A program made the position numbers and the translations under genes. Of a DNA stretch of 26,697 nt, positions 1-11,007 are shown in pieces. This DNA comes from Pseudopyrenochaeta lycopersici (lineage: Eukaryota > Ascomycota > Dothideomycetes > Pleosporales > Pseudopyrenochaetaceae). Where the stretch lies: contig NHZP01000145.1 in assembly GCA_003313425.1 (NCBI GenBank), positions 1 to 26,697 on the forward strand, in the 5' to 3' direction. Below the pieces are notes generated by a model. It saw only the letters and a list, made by a program, of their open reading frames with translations. It did not search any database and was not told where the DNA came from. Every line of letters begins with the position of its first letter. Within the stretch, counting starts at the first letter, position 1.

Positions 1-320
1 AAGTCTGCTTGTGCCTCATTTCAGCACTCGCAGGGCGAAGGATTGACACATCTTGCCCCCAAGGTAGCCTTTTGAATTATCGAAATCATATGTATAGCAC
101 CTTAGGACTTACTATATGGCGGGGAGCACTAAGGACGCCTATCATATAGACCATGCCACGTACCGTGTTGCTTTCCCAGATCACGTTGCAAAGAGACACA
201 TGGCGCTTAGGAATGGTCTTGAAAAGATGAAGGGATGTAGCGCGCAGACAGTACTCGCCAATTTACGTTGCATTCCCGGACGCTAGTAATGAATTATACT
301 AATTTTATGAGTAGTGTCTA

Positions 321-919
321 TCAAACACAGATATCCAAATTAAGATTCTTTCTAGTGTAGTTCCATGCCATGGAGTTATGGACTTTCTGCTGCTGTACCT
401 CTGCCTCCAAGCTCCGGAGAATCTCTTCATGAGATGGGCCCAACACCTCCAAGGCCGAAGAAGAGCGAGGAGGAGAATCTGAGATAGGACTGAGATGAGC
501 AGAGGTTGTGCAGTGCTGGTCACGTTTGAACCGGTGATATCCCCTTCAACCGAAGCTGCTGTCGAATCAGGCCCGTCACCTTGGAGGGCCTGAAGTGTGA
601 TTACCGTGCGCTGAATGCATGGACGTTGCTCCGTCACGTACTGTTTCAGGGATATATCGGTAGTGTTCTGCAGGATGTTCACTATATCTTGGACATCTTT
701 CTTCATGCGAGCCAACTTCATCTCCACCATGAGCCTTGAGCTTGGGTGTTCCGGAAGCTCCCATTCACTTTCGGGGCATTCAGCTTTCCCTGGTGCCTTT
801 TCCACTCTTTGGTCGGGGCAGTCAACTTTCCTTGAAATCCCTTCGAGCCTTTCATCGTCATTATCGATGTTCGGGTGTGATTCTGTTTGGACGGTCACGT
901 GATCTTCCTTCTCAGCCAT
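321..919 (-). pseudogene. Hypothetical coiled-coil protein, two reading frames
   Basis: I do not recognise a named family. The ATG at 919 opens a charged, Glu/Lys-rich stretch, with an amphipathic, likely helical segment at about residues 64-100. This frame looks protein-like to about base 530. From there the neighbouring frame looks more natural: it runs SPISDSPPRSSSALEVLG, then SHEEILRSLEAEVQQQK, then MAWNYTRKNL, and stops at 321-323. In the first frame the same bases give an unlikely Trp/Arg-rich tail. Either a 1-nt frameshift lies near 525-545, or an intron is spliced out: a donor in the GGTGACGG context near 580 with the CTCAG acceptor near 483 would also join the frames. The protein would have about 160-200 residues and no signal peptide or obvious membrane segment. 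Real coding origin is likely; whether it is intact is open. Confidence 0.4.
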
Positions 920-1296
920 CCTGCTTCACAGTCAGAGGGAATCGCAATCAGACCGTTTAAGCACTGCTCGAGTACGTACCTCTTCTCCCCTGTATCTCTG
1001 TGCGGCTCTTTTGTTTTGCACTTTCCGTGCTTCTACTTGCTCCGCCTTGGTTTTATACTTTCGGTAAGCCATGGAGGGTGCTGTGTGTGGCACTATCGAG
1101 CGTTGCAGAATGTTATCCAGGACTGGCTGTGTAGGTAATATTGCTGAGCATAGGCGAAATGTAACAACGGCTTGTTCGAACTCCTATGCTTGCAGTAAGT
1201 ATAACAAATAAGCCACAATCTCGCCTAGTCTGTGGGGATCCTTGGAGTCATTCATCTTCCTGGCTTGACGCTCGAACTCAATGGTTCCATGAGCAG

Positions 1297-1375
1297 ATGC
1301 TTGTGGCAAGCATAAGCAAAAATCAACCGCTAAGCCTGGCATATGTGGGTCCTTGAAAATGCTTATAGCAAGCAT
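1297..1375. repeat. Pair of short hairpins 62 bp apart
   Basis: Two 17-bp palindromes of the form ATGCTT-N5-AAGCAT lie at 1297-1313 and 1359-1375, each followed by AAGCA. The loops differ (GTGGC and ATAGC) while the arms are identical, so the arms look conserved or duplicated. The rest of 920-1683 shows no gene. Confidence 0.35.
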
Positions 1376-1683
1376 AAGCAGATGGCAACGACCAAGAGAA
1401 ATTTAAAAAAAAATCTGTAATTGCGGGTCTCGAGCGTAAGTGCTTGTGATTTGATATGATTTTTTTGCAGTTATGCCCAGAAGCAAGGGATTGGCCAGAC
1501 AGCCAAATCTTCGCCGCACAAATCAGCACGCCCAACTTCCCAACGGAACCACTATAGCTAACTGTCCCCTTGACTCTGCGTGATCTGGCTTCCATCTACG
1601 ACCATGTACATTTCGCCTCAAGGAATGATGTACCTGCTTATGTTTTTTTTCATAATCTACTATTCCTGTTTAATGCTGGAGAA

Positions 1684-3461
1684 GCGAGTGCCGCACCCCA
1701 CCATCTTTGCGCAACTCTTTGAGCAACTCTTTGAGCATACAACTCAACCACATCACAAGCCAGTATATAGATATTGATAGAATAGATTAAGCAGTGCCTT
1801 AAGTATCTTTTTTACATGCACGTGAGTTGTGCCCAGGCTCTCTACACTTCTTACAGCGCGCAAGAACCTGGCGGCTGACGCCTGATTGCTCACCACCTTT
1901 GACGCTGCTCATGAGCAATCTGCTAATCAGCCTCTCGTTGAGCAAGTATATCCTCTCCAGCTCCCATTGTTAAGACTCCTCGCTTCTGGAACCACTTTTT
2001 CTTGCGCTGCCTCCGCTCTGACGCTGCCTTGTTGGCTCTCTCAAGGTTGGTAATCCGATCGCGGATCAGCTCAGCTGAGAGCATTATAACCTCTGCACCC
2101 TTTTCAAGCTGGTTTGATTGCGACAATAACTGAGACTGGTAACGAGCTCTTATGCTGGCGAATGCGCTCACGAATAAGAGTTGATTGAGCCTCAAGCTCA
2201 CGTACGTTGTTTGGTGTTCGAGCCTCCCAAACAGCCTCTGGTAGAGCAGCTAGCGAAGGCGTACGCAGCTGTATATCTAGCTTTGATAGGACAACGTCTG
2301 GCTGGAGAGGGACAACGCCTGCGCCTTGAATGGCTGAGCAGATATTGGCTGCTGTGAACGATTGATTAAAGGCTGCCTTGAAGGCTGGTAGAAACGCAAG
2401 CTTGGTGACGTGATTGATATGGCTCTTGATCAGGTTCTCAATCTGACGACTGTACGCCTTCTTAAGAAGAGAGAAGCAGCCAACGTCAAGAGGCTGCAGC
2501 GGATGAAATGAGTGAGGTGGCATATAGAGAGTGATGGCTCTCATGACCATCAAGGATAAGCAGTCGACGCGCACCTACTGCCCTCATCTTTGTATAAGAA
2601 TCAAAGTGCTTCAGCGGCTCTACTCCAAAGCTTGTTAGTTGTCCAGCCGTTGTCACTGAATGCAATAACCCAGTCGCGTGGGATAGCATCTTCCCTGTAC
2701 CAGGCAGACAAGTGATGCTTGCCAGCAAAGATAAAGAAGGGTGGGACTGTCCAGCCAGCAGCATTAATTACTTGAATCAATTTTACCCACTCACGACTAC
2801 CTGGCTGAACAGCCTTTGGCCGACCTCTCCTCTCTGACCTTGTCACAACAAGCTGAGTTGTGATCTTGTCCAATATAAAGCCAGCCTCGTCAAAGTTATA
2901 GACGTCCTCGTCGCAGATACCGTACTTGGCCTTTGTCTGCTTCACGAGCTTAAACCAGTTGCTGATTAGGGCTGGGTCCTCGCATAGAGCTCTCTGCCTA
3001 TCGTACGGCCGATTAAAGCGTGTCGTAAGACTATCTGTCCGCTTGACAAAGTTGGATGGTCACTTTTGCCCAACCCGGCCTGCGCCGCGCGCAGCCAGCA
3101 GCTTACTAGCCATATCACGTATATCTGCGTACGTGGGCGCAGATCCACGCAGATCCAACTCATGTATATGCTGCAGTATTACCTCCTCTACCTGGGTGGG
3201 CTTCTTTGAGTTGGGCTGGCAATCGCGTCAGGCAGGCTTCCCAGCGCGGCGGCGGCGGAGGGTTGTGTCGGACACGTTATAGACTGTAGCAGCAGCACGA
3301 TTGCCTTATATCTTGTTGGTATTAATAGAGAAGATAGCAAGCTGAATATCTGCTTCATTTGAAGATAATTGAGTAACTTTGTGTGGAGCCATTGTACGTT
3401 GAGATGAGATGGGGTACGTAAACTTGGTGGGGTGCGTAAACTGGTGGGGTGCAGCGCTCGC
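1684..3461 (-). mobile_element. Dead Fot/pogo (Tc1-mariner) DNA transposon
   Basis: The element reads right to left. Its ends match as inverted repeats: 1684-1703 reads GCGAGTGCCGCACCCCACCA and 3442-3461 is its reverse complement with 2 of 20 mismatches. The right end is followed by T-TA, as expected for insertion at a TA dinucleotide; the left flank lacks a clean TA. At about 1.78 kb, with a single transposase about 530 codons long, it fits the Fot1/Pot2 size class. Inside the right end a 17-18 bp motif, GTAAACT(T)GGTGGGGTGC, is repeated in tandem (about 3416-3452), a possible subterminal transposase-binding repeat. Confidence 0.8.
1799..3392 (-). pseudogene. Fot/pogo transposase relic with DDE and zinc knuckle
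   Basis: The frame starts with ATG at 3392 (MAPHKVTQL) and covers the whole family architecture. There is an N-terminal psq/CENP-B type DNA-binding part (AAATVYNVSDTTLRRRRAGKP). Then comes the DDE core, with NFDEAGF near 2885 (first D), LLILDGHESHH near 2545 (second D) and HPLQPLDVGCF near 2485 (third D). The C-terminus has a CCHC knuckle, CKKCREPGHNSRAC (about 1811-1852), and a TAA stop at 1799-1801. It is dead. Stops lie in NKI-stop-GNR, PA-stop-RDC and GQK-stop-PSN, all explainable by C-to-T or G-to-A change. There are frameshifts near 2610, 2160 and 1880-1930. A frame-breaking deletion of roughly 15 codons separates the second and third D, because DGHESHH is almost directly followed by TLYMPPHS. 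Confidence 0.85.
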
Positions 3462-3554
3462 TTAACGAGGTTGACGGGCGTGATGAACGGGGACGTCACA
3501 CGCCAAACTCAATTTTTTTTTCCTATTTGGGAGCCAAAATTTCGAATCATAGAC

Positions 3555-3779
3555 TTGCCTTGTAAGGCGCTCTATGTACCATACAAGCTCCTGCTCTTGA
3601 CGTGAGTGGAGAGCCAGTTGATTTTCTGCCTTGGTGTTGAGTGAGGAGCATACGCCCTGGTGTCTCCGGCTGAGCGTCCTTCGCTGTATACCATGCTGTG
3701 CTGCAACCTGAGTATAATTAATCTTTTCTCCAGGCTTTAAAGCATCTATAGCTGCAAGCGCAGCCTCCATTGAATCCAT
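3555..3779 (-). pseudogene. N-terminal fragment of a second pogo-type transposase
   Basis: About 75 codons remain, from ATG at 3779 (MDSMEAALAAIDAL). The fragment contains the helix-turn-helix psq motif NYTQVAAQHGIQRRTLSRRH and ends in LVWYIERLTRQ, the point where family members continue with a Gly-Leu-Pro-Pro motif. Here recognisable sequence stops at about 3555, and unrelated bases lead to the end of the Fot element at 3461. It differs in sequence from the N-terminus of the element to its left, so it is a separate family. The catalytic domain is absent from the window. Confidence 0.75.
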
Positions 3780-3837
3780 ATTGGGGGAGTTATGTGGTGT
3801 TGAAGTTTTGAGCTTGGTATCCAGCACGTTACCGGTA

Positions 3838-5105
3838 TCATTTTGAGGCTCGTAGAGGCGCTTTGTCTCGTGTGTTGCGACCGCGATACCTCCAGTTCCT
3901 CACCAGCGCTCGCCTGTCATTTACGCGTATCTGATACCCGCTTGCCCAATAATCTTCGTATGCTCTGTAAATTCGATAGTTTGGGTGGCTAGCTGTGCTC
4001 GCTCAGGATGGTCTGGAGGTCGTGTCGTTAGAGGGGTTGCCGAACATCCTGTTCCGGAGGTCCTTGCACTCCCTGCAGCGAAAGAGGACATGAATGGCGG
4101 TGTCTCATCGCTCTGGGCAGTTGCCACAAGGGTTAGCGATGCCCGGCACTCTTCGGCAAGAGAGGAAGTCGTTCAACTCAATCTTCTCGGTTCGCAGCTG
4201 CACCAGCAGCGCGCTCTCTAGTTTGCTTAGCCCTCATGTAGCTGGAGCACCTTCTTGGTGGGCATCGGCGTGTGTCTGTATGTCGCTCGACCTTTCTGCA
4301 TCTGCTCGTCACTTGGCTCTTCATGCTCGTTCATTCTGTACTTTGCACCATCTCATTATGGTCGATCTGAGTGAATGGAATCAAGGCGGTGCGTCTCTTC
4401 ACCCGGTGGCCTTCTTGGTGGCTTGTCGGCAGTTTCGGTTCCTAGAAAGCCTACTGGACCGGTATTTATCGGAACGTCACAGCCCGCTCCGTATCCAACA
4501 ATTCCTGAACTTTATGTGCAATCTCCACCGCTTTTCCGGCGACTTTGCTGCCTTTCTTACGCAATCTTTGTGCACATCTATCATTGCTTTTCGAACTGTT
4601 CTTGCTTTGTGGGTTCCAGTTCTATGGTACGCTTCCCATGACTCTTCCGTGTTACACAGGCTATGCATCCTCTTTTGTCCCTCCACCCGTGCAAGCACAA
4701 CTCTGCACTCCTCGGTCCACCCAGCCCTCGTTACCGAGATGACAACTGTGACTGCGAAACTGTTTTCTCTCTTGCTTACTTGATTGTGGTAACTATCTCT
4801 TGAACGTATCTATCTAGTGCTGCTTTTGTTGCCAGTCTACGGGGCGGCGGCAAGCTCTGCTTCAGCACTTTGGTGTAGGCCTTCTCATCCAGCAACCTCC
4901 AATTTATTATCCGTATATTCTCCAGTTGTCGCACGTTCTTATGTAGTACTGTGCACATGGGTAGATGGCGTCCTATGTGCTTCTATCTCCATTTGAGGCA
5001 TGATCGTGTAAGATTTGGGTCCTATTATCTTCAAATTTGTCCCTATCCCGTAATGGTGTGGATGCCACGTGCAAGGACGCCGTACGTTGGGATATGCACA
5101 GTGAT
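3838..5105 (-). mobile_element. Degenerate Tad-like LINE, reverse transcriptase deleted
   Basis: Minus-strand fragments of a Tad1-clade non-LTR retrotransposon lie in the expected order. Near 5055-5100 the words PTYGVLARGIHT resemble the ORF1 region (weak). At 4776-4930, NWRLLDEKAY and LPPPRRLATKAALDRYV belong to the linker before the reverse transcriptase. At 4477-4690, EESWEAYHRTGTHKARTVRK and AAKSPEKRW continue it. At about 3985-4250 comes the C-terminal part: ALLVQLRTEKIELNDFLSCR, RRVPGI, then a CxxC...H...C zinc-ribbon-like motif (CGNC ... TAIHVLFRC), RNRMFGN, and an end at 3838. The polymerase core and RNase H expected between 4250 and 4480 are missing, and stops and frameshifts break the remainder. 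It sits directly against the pogo fragment. Confidence 0.7.
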
Positions 5106-5608
5106 TCGCTCTTAACGCGTTAGGCTCTGTGGTCTGCGGACGGTGAGTGCCTCAACCTCTCTCCTAGTGGCTATTTTGATATACACGTCTCGCTCATCAG
5201 CTGATTGGAGGAAAAGATCTTTACGTTTGCTATGTTCTCATTTCTGCTCTATTCGATAGCTCGGTCCTCATGAACTTCCCGATTACATGAGTACATTGCT
5301 CGTAAGCTTGTTATTTCTAAGTTACTGTTCCCAGCTCTATGCTACATTTTTAGGACGAGCGTTATTGCGCCGCGGATGACGGCGCCGACGAGGTCTACTG
5401 GACAGACTAGCTCCCGTTGCACTCAATAAGGTGCAGTATCTCATGGAGGAAAGTGCTTAGGCTTTGTAGCAAGTTCGCAGAGGTGAGGTAAGGCCATGTA
5501 GACCTTTGAGCCCGTGGTGTCACTGTGACACCTCGGAAGCAGTGGGCGCTGCGCCTGAGTACTTGCTAACTGATGGGCGTCTGAGATAGACTTTTCCGTG
5601 GGATGAAT
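5106..5608. other. Non-coding stretch, nothing recognised
   Basis: Roughly 500 bp between the LINE relic and the minisatellite. I find no open frame with protein-like composition and no repeat. It may contain unrecognisable LINE 5' sequence. Confidence 0.4.
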
Positions 5609-6060
5609 TGCTGAAGAGCAGCATCAGAAGTTGACAATAGTAGGCCCGATACCCGTGGGTCTTTTCTCTGGAAGTGTGGATCTATAACGTAAATGCTGAA
5701 GAGCAGCATCAGCAGTTGACAGTAGTAGGCTCCATACGCGTGGGTCTTTGAACAGGGCGATTTTTTTTTCTCTGGAAGTGTGGGTCTCTAACATAAATGC
5801 TGATGAGCAGCATCAGAAGTTGACAATAGTAGGCTCCATACATGTGGGTCTTTGGACAGGGCGATTTTTTTTTCACAGGAAAGTGTGGGTCTCTAACATA
5901 AATGCTGATGAGCAGCATCAGAAGTTGACAATAGTAGGCCCGATACCCGTGGGTCTTTTCTCTGGAAGTGTGGATCTCTAACGTATATGCTGATGAGCAG
6001 CATCAGAAGTTGACAGTAGTAGGCCCCATACATGTGGGTCTTTGAACAAAGTAATCTCTT
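5609..6060. repeat. Minisatellite with 85 and 104-105 bp units
   Basis: Five tandem units start at 5609, 5694, 5798, 5903 and 5988; the last is partial. Unit lengths are 85, 104, 105 and 85 bp. Every unit opens with TGCTGATGAGCAGCATCAG (GAAG instead of GATG in the first two), which contains two overlapping palindromes, TGCTG-N5-CAGCA and CTGATG-N5-CATCAG. It continues with AGTTGACA(A/G)TAGTAGG, a GTGGGTCTTT block and GGAAGTGTGG. The long units carry an additional block, roughly GAACAGGGCGATTTTTTTT, that the short units lack. The first and fourth units share their own variant (CCCGATACCCGTGGG), suggesting duplication of a multi-unit block. Open frames here are by-products of the repeat. Confidence 0.9.
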
Positions 6061-8388
6061 TGGACTGACTGTCGGACCTCGTTTGTTCCGTGACATGTAC
6101 TTAGCGATGACTTAGCGATGACAGTGACGACAGTCAGCAAATTCAGAAGTTAGCACTAGCCAGATCATGACATGTCTTCTATGATGCAAAGACGAGATTA
6201 ACCATGCTAAATCTCAGTTTTGGTTATAGAGGTTCGAATGAATGCAACTGTCATGATCAGCTTCTTATTGAGACTTCTTGATCAGAACATTGCTGGATGT
6301 GTAACGGTAGCTTGGTGTATGGGCGTCTCAGAGCCTGAGTGTTGGCTTCGGTGCTCCGTGCCGTGCGATTGGACGCCACACTCTCGCTCTGTCCATCTAG
6401 GCACACAGTCTTCATCGATAACCATGAATCGCCGGGAAGCGGCAGGTAAACGTTCGTGCTCTGGCCTGTCGGTTCGTGAAGCCAATTATGTGCAAGGATG
6501 ACAGTTACACCCAGCATGGCTCACACCACACCTGCCAGGAAGCCGATACCTATGCTGCAGAGGTGAAAGTGCCGCAATGATGGCTGCTTGGCATGGAACA
6601 CTGCATTACAAGGGGAGGAAGAAATGGAAAGTGTGCAAGTTTGCCACTGCCTTGCCGCTGCCTTGCACGCGCTAGCCGGCGAGGGCCACGATAGCCGGGG
6701 CCAGTGCGCAGGCGAGACAGTGTTGAAGATCCCCACAGCCACTCAAACCAACGCTAGCAACCACAAAGCTAATCGCATCCGCGGTCGTGCCTGACGTTCC
6801 TGTTACAGAGTGTGCCAGACAAAGACCCATTGTAATAGCTGTATACGTCAGATATCGCGATTACGAAGATGCTCTCGTATTTGTGGACGAGTAGTTTCTC
6901 CGCCCAAAGCTGTCCCTGCTTTGAAGTCTTTTTCTGACGGGACGGAAACAAGGTAACAGATTAGCCGAGCGTCAAGACTTCTGTCACGAATTTCATTTTC
7001 GTGGTTTTGGTAGCGTGTCGGTTCCCATCGACTTCAGCGTGGAGGCCGTATGCCAAGTAAGGTCGCAAGAATTATGCAAGCGGGTATCATGGTTCAACAT
7101 AGCGCCGATAGGGCAGCCCATGCTAAGGTTCGGTAGTGTTCTTCTTGAAGCGTACAAAGTGCCTTGGTTCGCGACGGCTAGTGGCGATATGAAGAGCCTA
7201 AGGGTTGCTACTTAGGCATCAGCCCTCCGCTATGTTATCATGTCAATTCTTTCCGCTGCACAACAGGAACAGACCAGATGCATAGCACCCAAGGATCAAT
7301 TCGCTTAGAGTCAACACTGCCCCTTGGAAAAGCAAGAATGAATCGGAGGCGATAATACTGCGGTTAGGCAAGGCGTTCCCGAACCATTTTCGTGCGCGCT
7401 GACATGGGACATGAACCAGCGTCGCCTTTTTCATATATATGCCGCCTCCTGTCAGCGTATCCGAGCCAACTCATGGCGATGTAGAGATCATCTTGGTTGA
7501 TAGCTCGCTGTAATCGGGATGCTGTGTGTGGTGCTGTACCATGGTGGCGAAACCCTAACCTCAACCCTCGTACGAAGGACGGGAAGCTGTGATCACCCGG
7601 ACGATTCAAGGCGCAAATAATAAATTTTTCGAAACGTCGCGATGTACTTCCGCTGATTGTCTATATCCTTTGTATAAGCTCTGAGCTATCAAAGGTCAAT
7701 CTTAGCAACTAGGTGACGCCGAAGAAAGCTAAGTACTGGTGTCTCATGGTATATGAGTTGAGAGGACAATGCTGGGCTAGATCTGCCAGAGAGGATAACT
7801 TCAATCTGCTTGCCGTTTGTACAACTTTTGGTGCATCCGCACGGAGAGGAAGCTTAGTTCGCAATGTCCTATCGAGGTCTAAACTAAGCCTGCGCATAGA
7901 CGCTACGTTAAAGAGCGTCATTCTGATTGGACACCTCCACTACCCGGTAGGCATCAAAGTCACGATTGTACAGTGCATACAACCCGTGTCCTGCGACATT
8001 ATATTAACGCTCAGCGCCCGAGCGTAACCATCCTCAGTATACTGAAATGTTACAGGTGTTTGCGACTATTATTTAGGGGCCACTATCATCATATCAGCGG
8101 ATTAGCTTGTAGGTCAGCAGTTCAGCTTGTAGTTCACTAAGCTAAAGCTGCGAGCAATGAAATCTGGACCTGACACGAGCATCGTATCCACCATTCAAGA
8201 CACGCTCAGTTTCGAGATAAGTCAGCAAAACCGTGTATGTTGCTCAAAGCCACCTATAAATCCATGCACAATTTGCGTTACTTTCTGCCGCGACACCCCT
8301 TACGAGAAGAGCATTGCCCATCCAAAAGACCGAAGCCTCCTCGAAACTCCCTGTCTGGCCCAATTCGAAGCCCCATTCTCACCATCGG
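6061..8388. other. Long stretch without a recognisable gene
   Basis: About 2.3 kb. Frames of up to about 100 codons exist on both strands (for example 6220-6501 plus, 7713-8027 plus), but their composition is not protein-like and they overlap antisense frames of similar length. A short direct duplication, ACTTAGCGATG twice, lies at about 6100-6121. The last few hundred bases are presumably the promoter and 5' leader of the membrane-protein gene to the right. Confidence 0.4.
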
Positions 8389-9744
8389 ATGACTCTCACC
8401 ATGCCATTACGCCATTCTAGGTATCAGTGCCCACCACCACCGCTCTTAGCGGAACGTGCTCATGGGACCCTCGGCTCGCTCAGAGAACTCAGCACTGTAG
8501 TTTTGGACGCTTTGGAAGATATGTGTCAGGACACATCCCCCTTTCACCGTGTCTTGATCTCACAGCTGCTTGTCATTATCGTGGCCATTGAGCTGCTCAG
8601 ACCAGACCGGGCCGATCCATTGCTGTCTCTCCTGTTAGGGCTTGTCAAGGTCGTACTCGTGGCCGATTGCGCTTCAATCGTCACCAATCACATTAGGCGA
8701 CTATCAGCATCAAACCGACTTTTAGCTTTTTTGATCTATAGGACACCCCTTATAACAGGGCCGTTCGCCGAGCTGGCACTCACTATACTAATTTTGAGAG
8801 GCAGTACGCCTTCCACGGCGAAGAGATTTCTAATCGGGAGTGTGTATGCAAAACCGTTGGTCATAGGGGCCTTGTGTCTCATGTTCCATGGCCTGTGTAC
8901 TGCGTTGCCTAGAATCAAAATGCAAACTATCGAGTCGCCAATTACTCCTTGGCTCATAGGAGTAGCTGGAGTCACCGTATTGGTATCGGCTCCGCATATT
9001 GAGAGTACGTATTAGAGCACGGAACAAGTTGCTGCTACTGACCATTGCTTTAGGTGACCGCCAGTGGATCTCACAAGGCGTTCCCCTGTTTCTTATACTA
9101 CATGTCGGCTTCAGCTACTACTTTGGGGCTTGGAAAGCTGCGACACACGAGCGAAGAGCAGAAGATGACTGTGTCTCGGTGCAGAAAAATAACAAGATCG
9201 TCCAAAACCGGGAATGGCTCGTCTTGCTCGTCTTGCTCGGTGCACTCAAGACCGGAGCAGTTCTCCTCGTGCATAGTCTCCTAGATCACGCGCGTGCCCT
9301 CGCTGTAGTTTCGACATCAAACCACACCATACTTGCAAACGGTGGTTTTGTTGAGTTCGCTGCTCTACCGCTAGCTGCTGCTGCAATAGACCACTTAGCC
9401 GATATCAAGGCTGCTCGTAATGGGGACATTGGCTGGTCGTGGACCAACCTCATTCAATCTACGCTCCAAACCTACTTCTTCGTAAGGCCGCTGGCAGCGC
9501 TGGCGGGCCGTGACATCGACCCTAGAGACGGTCGAACGGGCTTTGGGCTGTGTCTTCTAGTCGTCGCCATCTTGTTATCACTGCCAGGTATCCCCCGTAA
9601 GTTCTATCAATTGATTCAACGGAGACCATGCAGCTGATGCTTGACCCAGGGTTCATCAAAGGGATTGTTCTATTTCTGGCCTATTTGTATCTCTCTTTCG
9701 CTTGTATAAGTCGTCCGGATTTCTTTGCGGGTTGCAGGCTGTAG
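8389..9744 (+). CDS. Polytopic membrane protein, three exons, family unknown
   Basis: Proposed exons are 8389-9004, 9054-9596 and 9650-9744, giving 417 aa. Intron 1 (GTACGT...TACTGACC...TTTAG, 49 nt) joins the two long frames in phase. Intron 2 (GTAAGT...CCCAG, 53 nt) adds a hydrophobic end, GIVLFLAYLYLSFACI; without it the protein would end at 9637 with a basic tail. The frame opens further upstream but only from a TTG. ATG 8389 is first, and ATG 8401 (CACCATGCC) has the better fungal context. I count about ten hydrophobic segments, including VLISQLLVIIVAIELL, PLLSLLLGLVKVVLVADC, LFLILHVGFSYYFGAW, WLVLLVLLGALKTGAVLLV and LCLLVVAILLSLPGI. No catalytic motif, nucleotide-binding loop or signature is visible, so transport or another membrane role is only a guess from topology. 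No stops interrupt it and it appears intact. Confidence 0.65.
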
Positions 9745-11007
9745 TGATTGCTATAGGATTAAGAGCACCCACATGCGCGAGTGGAAGTGGTCTTCGTAAG
9801 TACATTGTTCAATACGTACATCCACGAGAACTCAGTCATCGATTGTTGTGCGCTCTCCTATGCTCTAGCTAGCCTGCTACCTTTACTATGGGATAGTTGA
9901 ATAGTTTCCTTATATGCTCTAAGAACAGCCGAGAGTAGGTGTTCTGCGACTGTAGGCTGGGGCAACTGTTGCTGTTTGAGGTGTTACCATGAATAAAAAT
10001 TGATAATTGGTCTCAAACTCATGTACGCCTGCGAAGACTGTCGTTGTTTGATGTACATATGATAGATTTTGTCAATTCAAGACACAACCTGGGGAGGCAG
10101 TGGCCCGAGAGAATGCCAGCCAATTCGTTGAGGTGATTGGCTAGAAAAAAATTGCATGTGACGTAGCTACAGGGGAGCACAATACATGGCGACAAATTAC
10201 CCGACGGACAAGATGCCCCATTTGCCAGAGATGATCATGCTCATGCTTCGCTGCATTATGTGTGGTTTCCATTGCCGTAGCCTTGCACCTCGCTAATGAC
10301 AGCTAGAACATGTAATTGCAAGAACTCCGGTAACTTACTTTCCCATCAGCACCTAAGGAGTAAGTCACATGTCGCTGCCCACGGTTCAGAAGCAACGATT
10401 GTCACCCAAGCAATAGTAATCATGCTATTCCATGTGTTCTTTGCATTTTCCGCCGAGGTCACGGCTGTTGAAAGTCATGTATATATACGATCAACACGCT
10501 GCAGATACTGATTGATGAGTGTTTGCATGATCTTAACGAACCTTAGGAAACACCTGTATTAATAATCCAGCTGTGATGCTGCATGTAAATCTGCGGGTTG
10601 GAGTACCCCACACTTCAGACACAACATCAATCAATACAACGCTGCTGCTTATCATCATGATCTCAACTTTCATCGTTTTAGCACGTTCAGTGCGACACCG
10701 TGTAACGGGCTAGGCCTATATCCGAGGCTGCACCGTCGTGCACAAATATCCGGCTCGTGCGGGTGGCTCGCGCTCGTGAACTTTATAACCTCGCGTGGCA
10801 CCTAATACTCTCCCCTTTTCTTCCTATCTTGGTTGTAGATAGCATCCGGGCTAGATAGCTGGAATCCAGTTACTAAAGACCGCTCACAACCTGGACTGCC
10901 TTTTACCTGCCACAAAGTGAGCGAACTCATGCTCGTTCCCTAAGACAGTAAACTTGTACAGACAGCTTCAACACGCGACTCAGGAAGGATTCACGAAAAG
11001 GCTTCAA
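9745..11007. other. Intergenic, nothing recognised
   Basis: About 1.26 kb between the 3' ends of two convergent genes. The only frame of note (10296-10511 plus) lacks protein-like composition. No repeats or RNA gene seen. Confidence 0.45.

Noticed and set aside
2926..3282. Plus-strand 118-codon frame
   Set aside because: Antisense to the Fot transposase N-terminal half, which is recognisable on the minus strand.
4094..4783. 229-codon plus-strand open frame
   Set aside because: It is antisense to the LINE relic, whose minus-strand words are recognisable; the plus translation is Ser/Leu/Cys-rich with no family resemblance.
5748..5981. Repeated peptide frame and CRISPR-like regular repeats at 5.6-6.06 kb
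   Set aside because: Units are tandem with no unique spacers, and the peptide repeats merely reflect the minisatellite.
7548..7570. Telomere-like AACCCTAACCTCAACCC
   Set aside because: Single imperfect occurrence with no tandem TTAGGG array; likely chance.
8314..8388. Upstream start of the membrane protein at 8314
   Set aside because: That codon is TTG; the first in-frame ATG is 8389.
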